In this document: in pieces, positions 1 to 10,976 of the stretch
Numbering within the stretch: the first letter of the stretch is position 1
How the letters are laid out: every line of letters starts with the position of its first letter
DNA from: Acanthosepion pharaonis
Taxonomy: Eukaryota > Mollusca > Cephalopoda > Sepiida > Sepiidae
DNA length: 64,000 nt
Direction: 5' to 3'
NCBI GenBank assembly: GCA_903632075.3
Contig: CAHIKZ030000387.1
Location: 112,501 to 176,500 of the forward strand
Program-made: the position numbers and the translations under genes
Notes under the pieces: model-generated
What the model saw: the letters and a program-made list of their open reading frames with translations, nothing else
Told to the model about the DNA's origin: nothing
Databases searched by the model: none

Positions 1-86
1 TTTCTTGTTGGCTGTTAAGTGAATGATTGTTATTGAAATTTTAATTAGTATAGTTATGTATGTTTGTGTGATCGCTATATATATTT

Positions 87-550
87 GTGTATTTAGGCAG
101 CAATCTTTTTTTTTCATGCACATATAATTGAATACGACAGACAAGGTGCTTTGATTTAGTTTTTTATACAATTTCTCATGTGATATTTTCTTTTCTTTTC
201 AGATGATAAATTATATAAAAACTGTCCAATTGTTCTTTTTATCCGAGAAACACGGTTAAGACATTGCGTTCATGTTCATAGTTGATATTTTGAAAATGAA
301 AACATATACAAATGAATACATACAACAATCTATTTCATGTTAACAGTTAATATATTTCAACCTTGAAAATGGCTAAATGTATAGCCGAAAGCGCTCAGAA
401 AAAAAGATCAATTGGACAGTTTTTATATAATTTATCATCTGAAAAGAAAATAAATTATAAGATCACATGAGAAATTGTGTAAAAAAAACTAAATAAAAGC
501 ACGTAGTATGTCGTATTCAATGAGACGTGCATGAAAGAAGGATTGCTGCC

Positions 551-559
<9 letters not shown>
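87..559. repeat. Foldback (inverted repeat) made of PLE terminal-repeat sequence
   Basis: Bases 87-240 are an imperfect reverse complement of 401-559. Shared blocks include GCAGCAATC/GATTGCTGC at the outer ends, AATACGACA near the middle and AAACTGTCCAATTG at the inner ends. The ~160-base loop carries a hammerhead-like core at 362-396. The right arm ends at the boundary GCTGCCTAAACACACA, where a compound microsatellite starts. The same boundary recurs beside other PLE relics here (8.9, 13.4, 19.4, 20.5 and 25.5 kb), so I read this as two PLE terminal repeats joined head to head. Confidence 0.7.
362..396 (+). ncRNA. Hammerhead-ribozyme-like core (degenerate)
   Basis: The order is TTGAAAA (altered CTGANGA box), a hairpin GGCT-AAATGTAT-AGCC as stem II, GAAA, then AGCGCT, a palindrome able to form a minimal or intermolecular stem III, then C at the cleavage position. 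The first box differs from the catalytic consensus at key positions, so this copy is probably inactive. A near-identical core lies at 19313-19347. Confidence 0.4.
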
Positions 560-676
<117 letters not shown>

Positions 677-887
677 AATATTGATTACAATCATAAAGTA
701 TTATTATTAAAGTCAGTCAGTAATTGTCATTTAGAAAAAAAATATTAAAAATGATCTTCGGACAATTTCTGATGGAATTTCCTTCTTATTTGACAAGGAT
801 TATTGGTCATTTGGAAAAGTCGATTGTTAAAATTAATAGACAAAATATCTGTTGCTTTTAATAAAATAAATACACAGAATATATGAT

Positions 888-934
888 ATATATATATATA
901 GATAGATATGTGTGTGTGTGTGTGTGTGTGTGTG
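888..934. repeat. (TA)n/(TG)n microsatellite
   Basis: Short compound dinucleotide array in otherwise featureless AT-rich DNA. I see no gene between 675 and 1270. Confidence 0.9.
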
Positions 935-1269
935 GAAATTGTTTGAAAAAGTGGAAAAAGTTTACTTGTGACATGATTCGTCCTTCAGCTCTTCATTCGA
1001 CTAAATTTGTTATATAATTTATATCTATATATTAAAATAAATTAAAAATACTGGCTACTATTAATAGCAAATAATATATGTTAAATTATACAATTCAATA
1101 TAAATAAAATTTTACAGAACCTCTGCAAATATTGTGTTCAATATAAGACTACAGCGATAGTCATTATTAAAACATAGGTAAAAACTAAAAAAAAAACATT
1201 ATTATTTATTGCAGAGAGTCCGCAAGATTAACTATAGTAGTAAAAATGTTAAATTTAACGTTTCAAACG

Positions 1270-1270
<1 letters not shown>

Positions 1271-1324
<54 letters not shown>
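1271..1324. repeat. (TA)n microsatellite inside a PLE relic
   Basis: A (TA)n array lying directly upstream of a PLE C-terminal fragment. The second copy of that PLE at 25.6 kb has a (TA)n array at the equivalent place. Confidence 0.9.
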
Positions 1325-1327
<3 letters not shown>

Positions 1328-1640
1328 TCTACCATCATCAAATGATTTTAGGCAGTATAAAAAACAAAAACAGCGCTGCTTTCTCGAAATATTTCTGGCA
1401 ATTAAGGAATGATGGTAATACACCCTGGATATCGTAGCAAGAGCCAAATCTTAAAGCGGTAAAGGAAATAGATGAAACTTATTTGTTGTTGAAAATTTAA
1501 TTATCTTAAAACACTTAAATAGCCCCAATCTTATTAAACAAGAGAAATGAATTGATTATTACATGGAGACATAAAAATAAATATCTGCTCAAATACTTTC
1601 ATCCAGATTATTTTTAATGTAAATTATGCTTTGTGTGTTT
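1325..1640 (+). pseudogene. PLE C-terminal fragment, GIY-YIG endonuclease end (family B, copy 1)
   Basis: Translation with frame changes gives SKYFWQLRNDGNTPWIS, then LLNKRNELIITWRHKNKYLL. This is the usual end of PLE proteins: an LSKYIWxL block, a Cys-containing block, and an LLNKRxELIxxCRHxNKxLLK tail. The Cys block is frameshifted and the CRH motif reads WRH. A second copy of the family is at 25660-25985. The reverse transcriptase part is absent. Similarity was judged by eye. Confidence 0.7.
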
Positions 1641-1676
1641 AAAGTAATCTCCCTTTAATCTTAATATAAAATTAAT

Positions 1677-1682
<6 letters not shown>

Positions 1683-1741
<59 letters not shown>

Positions 1742-1902
1742 TATTTTAAATGCCTAATATATTTGTTAAAAATAAAAAAGGGAATCCCAACATTAAGTTA
1801 ACCAGATATTTTTATTAAAATTTAAGTTACGTAACGGTCAGTCTATACCCAGCACCTGAAGACTGTGTTGTCCATGAAACTCGAGTCGTACTACCGGTGA
1901 AG

Positions 1903-1999
<97 letters not shown>
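1683..1999. repeat. (TA)n arrays at 1683-1738 and 1908-1999, the latter (TA)n(TG)n
   Basis: Two dinucleotide arrays separated by ~170 bases of unrecognised AT-rich sequence. The open frame across the second array is repeat-derived (THTHTH, YIYIYI). Confidence 0.9.
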
Positions 2000-2000
<1 letters not shown>

Positions 2001-2289
2001 CACACGTAAGAGTATTCGAGCCAAGTTCTTTTTAAATAATAATTTCTATTATTGTTACTACTAACCGAAACAACGACCAAATATTAGTAAACATTGGGGG
2101 TACATTGTATAAGGAGTGATGAAGAAGCGTGCTACATCATAACTTGATAGCCTAATAAGTCAGGCAACACACATGAGTGACGAGCGCTTGTAGTTTAACG
2201 AAGGATAAAGAGAGATTGTTTAAGATTAAGAAAAGAAAGCAGAACACACATTGAAAGAGAAAACGAATAACCTAAATTAATTATATATA

Positions 2290-2360
2290 AAATATGAATA
2301 ATTATAATTAAATAATTATAATTAAATAATTATAATTAAATAATTATAATTAAATAATTT
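2290..2360. repeat. Short tandem repeat of AATTATAATTAA type
   Basis: About five head-to-tail copies of TAATTATAATTAAA. The flanks (2000-2640) hold no recognisable gene. Confidence 0.85.
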
Positions 2361-2639
2361 TAATAATTAAAATATGAATAATTATATATAAAATATGAAT
2401 CATATTTCATATTTTTATTACACATGGTATCCTTTTTTACATTTTGCATACATTGCAAGATTGGACGTGCAAGTGGCTTAAAGGTAACTAGTGCAGAAAA
2501 TAAAGCCAAACCAACAAGCCGAGTTCAAATTTCGGCAGAGGAAGTATTAATATCTTTTTCCACACCCCGCCAGCTATGGGTGAAGTACCAGAGCAGGCTG
2601 GCTTCTGTAACCTAAATAGTGAAACCACTCTAAGAAAAC

Positions 2640-3480
2640 AACTCTGAATTGCAATTCACATGTTTTTAATTATTTCAGCCCGAGCAAGGCAATAAAGCCA
2701 TTAAGACGTAAGGGTGGCTGTGTGTACTGAGTGTTAAAGAATATGAGAAAAATACTATTAAGGAAAGAGAAAAATAAAAGAACAAGAATTAAGAAGACAG
2801 AACATAATGATTGACATTGCATTAAAATTTTTGAGGATCAAATCTGACTGGAAAGCAAGAAGCCGGAATAAGTAAAACGTGCGAGAGAAGAAACTGTTAA
2901 CCTAGAACTTACGTCTACATTTAACCATTTCAACTCTAAAATGATGAAACCTTACCGCAGATCTAGTTCTACGCTTAAATTCATAAACTCTAGGTACCAT
3001 AGGCGAAAGTTCATCAAAATAGTTAGCATGAAAGTATTCATAGAAAATGACACAGGGAAGCTACATTACGGCGGTGATTGAAGCGGAGATGCCAAGACAG
3101 GACCAGTAATATTGAACATTCTTCTTTGCATTTTATCAAGAATCTCTAAATATATACCAGACCAAATGTGACAACAATATTCAAAGCAGGGTTGAATGGT
3201 AAACTTTATAAATATGTAAGAGAGATTCTGGAGAGAAAATGTCTAGCACGACACAGTGAATCAAATTTCCTAGCAGTAGATGCAGCAATTGATTCAGTAT
3301 AATCTCTCCTCTTTATGTCAGCGGAAAGTTTAATCCAAAAATCTTGGAGGTTAGCATCAGCCATGCTGATGAAAAGCAGAAAGATTTCTCTCAGATGATT
3401 GACAGAGAGCAGTTTCTTTTAGGAGACGTTAAAATTAATATGACATTCCCTACCTCAGGATTTTGAGATTTCCGTGGAAT
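2640..3480 (-). pseudogene. 5'-truncated APE-type LINE, reverse transcriptase C-terminus and 3' UTR (copy 1)
   Basis: Read on the minus strand, this gives SMADANLQ, SLCRARHFLSRISLTY, then IYLEILDKMQRRMFNITGP. This is the region after the reverse transcriptase of Jockey/CR1-group elements (consensus LEYCxHxWxG...LDKxQRRxxxIxG). It aligns by eye with the tail of the longer element at 48.5-49.2 kb, and with copies at 6839-7513 and 16010-16720. Several stops break the frame. It is a dead-on-arrival 5'-truncated copy. Confidence 0.75.
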
Positions 3481-3549
3481 TGATGCTGATTTTTAATTTT
3501 TTTACAATTCTTAACAATAAAAAGATTATATTTGTTTATTTGTAGATAA

Positions 3550-3637
3550 TAAAAGCATTGTGGTTATAGGGTGTGCAGTTCCACTTCGAAAAAGTGTCAA
3601 ATATTTTCAATGTTTGACACTTTTTGATGTTATAACC
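3550..3637. other. Imperfect foldback with hairpin core
   Basis: AAAAAGTGTCAAA pairs with TTTGACACTTTTT (about 3589-3626), and TGGTTATA pairs with TATAACCA outside it. The structure is ~88 bases long with an asymmetric insert on the left arm. Its family is unknown. Confidence 0.6.
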
Positions 3638-3719
3638 ATTACCCAGCCACCCGTCCACTACTCTTCTGAACATTTGAAAAAAATCTCAGAAACAAACCAC
3701 CAATTAACAAACTGACAAA

Positions 3720-4210
3720 TTCTTTTTCTTTCGCTTCTGAATTTTTCGTGAAACTTCTTTCTCTGCTTTATTTCCCAGAATCATTCTTTTCCTTTCCTCC
3801 TTACTCTCCTCCCAGCCTTACTCTCCTTCACGCCTTACTCTCCATTCCACCTTACTCTCTTTTCCTCCTTTCTCTCCTTTCAAGAACAGTGAAACGTCTT
3901 TTTCCTTGACGATTCATCAAATAGCTAATTTCATTTTTTTTCATTACATATGTTTTTACTTTTTTTTTTTACTTCTTAATGTTTTCTTTGATTTTTTCTT
4001 TCGTCCTTTTCCAACCAATTCTTCCATTCTTTCTTCATGTCACTAATCCATTGTTAATTTCTTTCTCTCTTTCTTTCTGTTTTTTTCTTTTTTGTTCTTC
4101 TTGATTTCGTCTTTATTTTTTTTTTTTCTTTGTCTTCTTTTATTTGCCATCCACTTTCCATGTTGGCTTTCTTTCTTTCCATTTCAATTTCCGCTTCACT
4201 AAATACAGCA
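3720..4210. repeat. Pyrimidine-rich tract (TTTC/CCTT-rich)
   Basis: About 490 bases dominated by T and C, with loose units of the CTTACTCTCCTTTC type near 3800-3880. No gene is visible. Confidence 0.8.
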
Positions 4211-4475
4211 TCTTTTTTTAAAGCACACAAAAAGCTTTCAATTGGCTAACGGATGGCAAGGGTTCGGGTGGAGGTTACTAGGAGTGCGAAAAAACCAAGA
4301 TGAGAAATTGGGGTAAGAAGAGTCGAAGGGCATGTTCGAGTGTTTTCGCTTTTTTTTTTTCTTTTTCTTTTTTGACAGGTGCCTACCGATAACATTAAAT
4401 AAGTTTGTTTTACCCTGTAACAAAGCGACCACAATGCTGGGAAGGGGTCAATCGCGGATGAAAGATGGTGCTATT

Positions 4476-4478
<3 letters not shown>

Positions 4479-4534
<56 letters not shown>

Positions 4535-4679
4535 AAAAAAAGTTAAAGGGGGAGGGCCAAGAAAAAGAAAAAGAATAAAGTTACAAGAAAGAAAAGAAAG
4601 AAAGAAAGAAAGAAAAGAAAGAAAGATTTAGTTAAAAAAAAAGGGAGTTATAAAAGAAAAAAGTTAAAGTTAAAGAAAA

Positions 4680-4728
<49 letters not shown>

Positions 4729-4788
4729 TTAGTTAAAAAAGGGAGGGCCAAGTTATAAAGAAAAAAGAATAAAGTTACAAGAAAGAAA

Positions 4789-4829
<41 letters not shown>

Positions 4830-4879
4830 TTAGTTAAAAAAGGGAGGGCCAAGTTATAAAGAAAAAAGAATAAAGTTAC

Positions 4880-4923
<44 letters not shown>

Positions 4924-5620
4924 AAAAGAAATAAAGAAAAAAGAAAGAAAAGAAAGAAAGAAAGAAAGAAAAAGAAAAGATTTAAAAAGATTTAGTTAAA
5001 AAGAGTTATAAAGAAGGATGAAAGAAAAGAAAGAAAGAAAGAAAAGAAAAAAATGATGTTGCAAGAAAGAAGGAAAGAAAGAAAGATTTAATTAAAAAGA
5101 AGGGAGAAGTCAAAAAGAGAGAAGAATGAAATTACAAGAAAGAAAGAAAGATAAGGTTAAAAAGAAAGAGAGACACAAAAAATGATCGAGAAAGAAACAA
5201 AGAAAATTTAAAAAATGAATAAAAACAAGAAAGAAAGAAAAAATATTTAAAAAATGAAAAAGAAAAGAAAGGAAAATGAAATAAAAGTTTAAAAAAGAAA
5301 AAGGAAAAGGAATTAATTGAAAAAAAGAGAGAGAATGGTTTAAAAAATAAAAAGTAAAAGAAGATGAGCGCAAAGATGAATGGACGACGAAGCAAAAAAA
5401 AAGAAGGGAGAAAAAGAAAAAAAAAAAACGCGAAACAATGAAAAAAAGCAATCATTAAAAAAGAAGAGCAAATCACAAAGAAATTACAAGAAAAACGAAT
5501 GAATGAAAAAAGATGAAAAACAAACATCATTTAAAAATGCAACAAAATATTTAAAAAATGTTAAAGAATAACAAAATGAAATAAAAGTTTAAAAAAGAAA
5601 AAGGAAAAGGAATTAATTAT
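4479..5620. repeat. Purine-rich (GAAA)n satellite-like block with higher-order repeats
   Basis: About 1.1 kb almost without pyrimidines on the plus strand. (GAAA)n runs alternate with a spacer containing GATTTAGTTAAAAAAGGGAG and AATAAAGTTACAAGAAAG, seen at about 4550, 4630, 4730, 4820 and 5090. A ~40-base purine segment near 5279-5319 recurs at 5579-5619. The overlapping poly-Phe/Leu/Ser frames on the minus strand follow from base composition. Confidence 0.9.
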
Positions 5621-5967
5621 ATTTTAAAAAAATAAATTTAAAAAGCAACTCTTCTCTTATATATGTTTAGCTAAATATGACAAACAAGGAATATTTTGTA
5701 AGTCTTTATTCAGTTTTTCTTCTTTCTTTAAAAGTTTTTTTTTTTCTTTTTTTTTTTTTAAGATTGAGTGTATGGGGAAATTGTCCATAGTGCTTAATGT
5801 CCCGAGGGCTTCCAGTTAGTTTTTTAGACATTTTCAAAAAGAGGGTGATTCTTCTTTTATAGCTGTGGAATGTGATTAATATGTAAGAAACGAAATCTAT
5901 AAAACAAATAGATAATTCATCATAAATTTACTAATAATGCACGCCTTCAAAACCACTTCATTAAACA

Positions 5968-5969
<2 letters not shown>

Positions 5970-6015
<46 letters not shown>
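5970..6015. repeat. (TG)n microsatellite
   Basis: Uninterrupted TG array. The stretch 5620-5970 holds a poly-T/A run and nothing recognisable. Confidence 0.95.
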
Positions 6016-6018
<3 letters not shown>

Positions 6019-6392
6019 ATGCCCCATGTAAAGTGGGGGGAGATAAATATTTGTACACATACAAATTTTTAATTTATTGTATTCCCAACTAATGAATAAA
6101 CATACTTTTCATATAATTAACTGTACACAAATGCATAATAAATAAATATGCATAGAAAGTAGAAAAATTTTTGATCTAATAGAAATAAATCCCATTTATC
6201 CATTTTAATGGGTGAAAAAGTATTCGTACAATACAAATTTCCGATTCTAAAACTTTAAATTGCTTTAATACTCTAGATTATTCAAGTGGAATATTCAAAA
6301 ATGTTCCAATAATGTTATCAGTGGTTATTCTTAGTCTACAAAATACAAACAAAACATTCTGTTGCTGATATTCGTGCAAGAAGGTTTTCATC

Positions 6393-6838
6393 ATGGCAAG
6401 AGGTAAAGAACTGACAAATTCGCAAAAATAACTAATTGTTAAACTCTGGAAAGAAGGTAAAAGTTACAAGGAAAATCCCAGACAGTCCGCATATTCCATG
6501 TAATACCATTAGTTCATTCATTGCAAGGTATGAAACATTAAAAATTATTGAAAACCTAAGAACAGGTGCTCCACGGAAAATTTATTCAAGATATTTGAGT
6601 AAATTAATGCGTCAAATTAAAGAAATTCAATGGTTACTCGTCAAGAGTTGCAGGATGATTTGTTTTTGTCTGAAATCTGTGTCACTAAACAGACAATAAG
6701 CAATGAAATTCATAGGAACAATCTAAAGTCTCGCTCCCCTCAAAAAACTCCACTGCTATTGAAAAGACACAGAGATGCCAGATTAAAATTCGTTCGTCAA
6801 CATAACGATAAGGAAAAATCGTATTTGGAAAGGGTATT
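6393..6838 (+). pseudogene. Tc1-family transposase, N-terminal part, truncated by a LINE
   Basis: Starting at ATG 6393 the sequence reads MARGKELTNSQK then a stop. After frame changes it continues MVTRQELQDDLF, SEICVTKQTISNEIHRNNLK, SRSPQKTPLLLKRHRDARLK, FVRQHNDKEKSYLERVLL. This is the helix-turn-helix DNA-binding region and linker of Tc1-like transposases. The match stops just before the first catalytic Asp of the DDE domain, where LINE sequence begins. Internal stops in the first half show it is dead. The upstream ~350 bases (TTGTACACATAC-like blocks from about 6045) look like the element's end and UTR. Confidence 0.8.
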
Positions 6839-7510
6839 ATTAGAGAACCCGCTCAGCCTCCCACCAGTATGGCTGATGCTAACCTCCAGGAAAATGAATC
6901 ATTGCGCCTTCTCGGGTTTACGTTCTCTCTGACAAAGACTAAATTGAATCCATTAATAGGTCAGTTGCCAAGAAAGTTTAGCCACTGTAGTGCTAGATAA
7001 TTTTTCTTTCCAGAATTTATCTTACATATCCATAAGTCTACTATTTGTCGATGTTTAGAATATTGCTGCCACATATGGTCCACTGCCTCTGGTATTTACC
7101 GTGAGCGCCTTGATAAAATCCAAAGAAGAATCAGCAATATTATTGGTCCTGAACTGGTGGCTCGGCTTCAGTCACTTTCCCACCGTCGTAAGGTAATTGT
7201 TTGGATGAGCTCATTGCTATGGTACCTAGACTGGCAATGAGAGCTCATCAATTTACAGTTGAACTGGCTAGATGTAGCCAGCAGTTCTATGCTAACAGCT
7301 TCTTGCTTGTGGAACTCCCCCATCCAAGTCCATGATTTCTAGCCAACTTTAATCTGCAAAAATTTAAATACATTCTCAATCATTACCTGCTGTCTTCCTG
7401 ATTACTCTTTTCTCTTTTCGCTCATTATTAATGTTTCTATTCTTAATTCTTCCACACCCTGTAACCCCTTGTGTTTTAGTTGCTTTACTGCCTTGCATAG
7501 GTTAACAATG

Positions 7511-7513
<3 letters not shown>
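6839..7513 (+). pseudogene. 5'-truncated APE-type LINE tail (copy 2), joined to Tc1
   Basis: The sequence from AACCCGCTCAGCCTCCCACC matches the longer LINE at about 48481 (NPLSLPP...MADANLQE). It continues with CRHIWSTASGIYRERLDKI, QRRISNIIGPELVARLQSLS, HRRK. The 3' end runs into a (TA)n array at 7514, as the copy at 49190 does. The open frame 6630-6932 is therefore a Tc1-LINE chimera, not a gene. Confidence 0.8.
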
Positions 7514-7574
<61 letters not shown>

Positions 7575-7810
7575 AAGTGGCTTTCTTGCCAAATAATTTA
7601 TTATCACATTATTAATTAAAAGAAAATTAATTTTGATTTTAAATTCTCAGATTCTCCTCTCCTTCATGCGCATGTGTAGTCATATGAATGTAAATATCAC
7701 TTTCGTTTGGTTAAGTTCTAAAGGATGAAACGAACTACGCGAAAAGTTTTTTTTTTTTTTAATCTTCCTTAAATTTTTCTTGATATGTAAAATTCATATA
7801 TCGCTTTGCC

Positions 7811-7859
<49 letters not shown>

Positions 7860-7883
7860 TAGATAGATAGATAGATAGATAGC
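7514..7883. repeat. (TA)n arrays at 7514-7570 and 7811-7857, then (GATA)n to 7883
   Basis: The first array sits at the LINE 3' end. The second changes directly into GATA repeats. Nothing recognisable lies between them. Confidence 0.9.
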
Positions 7884-8139
7884 AGCGTGATGACGAAACA
7901 TCGCTAAAAAAGTGGAGATGTACCAGTCTTTAACTTATAAGAAACATGGCAGAATTTTTTAAAAGTCTTCCAAAGCAATAAAATTAAGAATGGAACGTGT
8001 CGTAACAAAAGTTCACCATTTCTGCAAATATGATTCTTTTTTTTTTTTTTTTTGTGACGGACTTAAACCAAAATCAATTTTTGCGGGTGGGGGAATATCT
8101 TCTTACTTTGTGACTGTCTGACATAGAATGGTTTCTGTA

Positions 8140-8365
8140 AAATTTGACTCAAAAAAGAAAAAAAGAAAGAAAAAGAGAAAGAGAGAGAGGGGGGTTGTTG
8201 GGGGGCGAAGAAAAAGATCGTGATTAAATGATTCTCAGGAAGACTCGGCTGGGTGCTAAGATCGGTGTGACTTCGAGTACAAGATAGTTTTACCTAGAAT
8301 CTTTTTTGTGATGCATGCGTGCACACACACACACACACATATATATATTATATATATATATTATT

Positions 8366-8410
<45 letters not shown>
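8140..8410. repeat. Purine run, then compound (CA)n(TA)n arrays
   Basis: A GAAA/GAGA run at about 8145-8200 is followed by CA and TA arrays at 8322-8410, interrupted by TTATTTGATG. No gene is visible from 7884 to 8500. Confidence 0.85.
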
Positions 8411-8412
<2 letters not shown>

Positions 8413-8525
8413 GTAAACCATAATAAACCATTTTTCAAGAATTCAGGCTAACCATCAGAATAAAATGTACTGAGGTTATACATACAAACACCCGATGCTA
8501 TATCGAACCTAACAGTTTAATTATT

Positions 8526-8717
8526 ATGTATATTTCGGGAATTGGGAAAATCTGTGTTCTAAAGAACGATTTCTGGTGGTTTTCTTGTAACACCAAAGAT
8601 GAAGTAAAGTCAGGGATTATGGCAGCATTCACCAACTTAAACAATGAAACCGTCCAGAAGAGATTCCGAAGTTGTCTGGAGGCCGTGGTTAAAACAAATG
8701 ACGATTTTATTGAATAA
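8526..8717 (+). pseudogene. Possible mariner-type transposase C-terminal end
   Basis: The frame reads DEVKSGIMAAFTNLNNETVQ then KRFRSCLEAVVKTNDDFIE and a stop. The pattern (short helix, then an R..C.....G.FIE-like ending at the stop) resembles the last ~40 residues of some mariner-like transposases. No catalytic residue lies in the fragment. It is a weak call by pattern only. Confidence 0.4.
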
Positions 8718-8772
8718 ATGTCAGTGTTATTTTCATTTTTGTGTAATTTAGACGACAATTTATCTATCTTTT

Positions 8773-8779
8773 ATATATA

Positions 8780-8818
<39 letters not shown>

Positions 8819-8913
8819 TAAAATTAAAAAAAATTAAATAACAGCTTAATCGTAGTATCTTGTCTGTCGTCTTTAATGAAACATGTATAAATGAAGAATT
8901 GGTGTCTAAATAC

Positions 8914-8953
<40 letters not shown>
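8773..8953. repeat. Two (TA)n arrays around a PLE boundary
   Basis: The arrays are 8773-8813 and 8918-8953. Between them lies a PLE terminal sequence ending GTGTCTAAATACACAA, the same boundary seen at 551, 19470, 20520 and 25560. Confidence 0.85.
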
Positions 8954-8954
<1 letters not shown>

Positions 8955-8955
<1 letters not shown>

Positions 8956-9078
8956 TGAACATTGAAGTCAACACTCAAGGCGACAGGCTGTTTCATGCTA
9001 GACGCAATTGTCAGGCGGCCTGACGATTGCGTCAGCATGAAACAGCATGTCGCCTCTGAGTGTTGACTTAAATGTTCT
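8955..9078. repeat. Near-perfect palindrome of PLE family-2 terminal sequence
   Basis: 8955-9016 is the reverse complement of 9018-9078 with few mismatches. The shared blocks are GTTTCATGCT/AGCATGAAAC, GGCGACA/TGTCGCC and GTCAACACT/AGTGTTGAC. The centre is CAGGCGGCCTG. The same unit occurs singly at 24590-24720, 56310-56390 (minus) and 58075-58230, always at the end of PLE family 2. Confidence 0.85.
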
Positions 9079-9108
9079 CTTTTATATTTATATTTACATA
9101 CGCTCTAT

Positions 9109-9113
<5 letters not shown>

Positions 9114-9180
<67 letters not shown>
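9114..9180. repeat. (TA)n(GA)n microsatellite
   Basis: TA repeats changing to GA repeats at about 9160. Confidence 0.9.
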
Positions 9181-9189
<9 letters not shown>

Positions 9190-9649
9190 TAAGTGGGGAG
9201 AAAGAGTGGGTCGTGGAGGTTACATAAATATGGTATTGTTGCCATATCTGAGCTGGCCATTCCTTACTGTCAGAGCCTTTTCAGAGTTTTAAAATTTTTA
9301 CGGTTCTTGTGGGTGATGGCTTATGTTTTCCACCCTACAGCCTCTTTCCCACAGTCGGAATATGGCAAGCGTGTCACTATTTCCATGCCAAATAAGAACT
9401 AGTCGGTGGTTCGAAAGGAAAATTGTTAAGAATCCCTGCTTTGATGAGACTAGCTTTCGAATTGCACCTCTAGAAACAGTGAGATTTAAGTGCGCCTGGC
9501 GTAGAGCGATGGCTTGAAAGTCAGGCACTCTTAGATACAGTGGGACTATAATTTGTGTAGAGATCGTATAAAATCGTTTAAAGCCGACATTTCAGTGCAA
9601 AACTTTTTTTTACTTCTTTCCTTTTGTGTTAAATCTATTTAAATACTTC

Positions 9650-10265
9650 TTAATTGTGACTCTCTCTGCCTCTCTCGCTCCCTCGCTCTCTGTCTCACTC
9701 TCTCACAAGCTCCCTCTCTCTCTCTATCTCTATCTCACTCTCTCTTTCACGTTCACTCGCTCTCACTCTCTCTCTCTATTGTTCCCTCTCTCTCTATTTC
9801 ACTTTCTCTTTCTCACGCTACCTCGCTCTCACTCGCTCTCTCTCTCTCTTCCTCTCGCTCTTTCTCTCTAACTCTCTCTTACGTTCCCTCGCTCTCAATC
9901 ACTATCTTGCTCTCTCTATCTCTCACACGCGACCTTGCTCTCGCTTGCTCTCTCTTGCTCTCTCTCTATATATATATATACATCACGCTCTCAATCTCAC
10001 TTTCTCACGCTACCTCGCTCTCTCGCTCCCTCTCGCTCCCTTTCGCTCTCTCTCTCTAACTCTCTCACGCTCCATCGCTCTTAATCGTTATCTCACTTTC
10101 TCTATCTCACTCTCTATCTCTCTCACACGCGAACTCGCTCTCACTCACCCTCTCTTGCTCTCTCTCTATATATATATATCTCACGCTCTCTCTCTCTCTC
10201 TCTATCTCTACCTAAATCTCTCTCTCTCGCTCCCTCGCTTTCTATTTCTCTCTCTCACTTCCTCC

Positions 10266-10309
<44 letters not shown>

Positions 10310-10310
10310 G
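9650..10310. repeat. Polypyrimidine (CT)n-rich tract
   Basis: About 660 bases of interrupted CTCTCT. Recurrent phrases such as CTCACGCTCCCTCGCTCTCA suggest a loose higher-order repeat of a few tens of bases. The overlapping frames of Leu/Ser/Thr are compositional. The preceding 9230-9540 has open frames containing STLQPLSHSRNMASVSLF, perhaps a LINE fragment, but I cannot place it. Confidence 0.9.
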
Positions 10311-10660
10311 CTCTGTTCTTTGCTATCCTTTCTCTTTTCCTGTAACGTCTGCATTTTGTTTCTTTCCACCCTTTTATTATAATGTCATCATCAAGACAAT
10401 ATGGCTTGTTAATGAGTCAACACACCAAACGAATTCTGGCGCCGATTGCCAATGTTAATCGTTGCAAAGCAGACAAATGTCCAGTAACACAAGGTGGCGC
10501 TATCGTCAGTTCTAAGTGAGAATCGTGTCCAGTTCGTAATGTTTGCTATTTAAGAACTTTGTGAATTTGGCTAATACTGAGCTTCTGCAAATATTCATAA
10601 TGAATTACAAGAGATTTATACATTCCTGGGATCTTTTTCCATAATTTAACACAATTATAC

Positions 10661-10661
<1 letters not shown>

Positions 10662-10757
<96 letters not shown>

Positions 10758-10892
10758 ATTATAATTTGGGCTTTACTTTTGTATTGAGCACTGTTTTTTA
10801 AAAATAAAAACAAAAATACTTAAGAACTTCGGATTATTTGCTTAACGTGTTCTTTCCTATTTTTCTATATATTTGCATGCACACACACACAC

Positions 10893-10975
<83 letters not shown>
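10662..10975. repeat. Two compound (CA)n(TA)n arrays flanking a PLE 3' end
   Basis: The arrays are 10662-10752 and 10879-10975. The interval 10745-10880 matches the 3' end of PLE family 1 at 21840-21985 (TTCGGATTATTTGC/ACCTAAC, TTCTATATATTT), so both copies end at the same CA/TA boundary. Confidence 0.8.

Positions 10976-10976
<1 letters not shown>

Noticed and set aside
4479..5620. CRISPR-like array from spaced GAAA repeats
   Set aside because: Spacers are themselves repeated, there are no unique spacers and no cas genes.
9193..9528. Overlapping open frames on both strands as a gene or LINE piece
   Set aside because: Only a short stretch (STLQPLSHSRNMASVSLF) recalls the LINE C-terminus; not enough to call.
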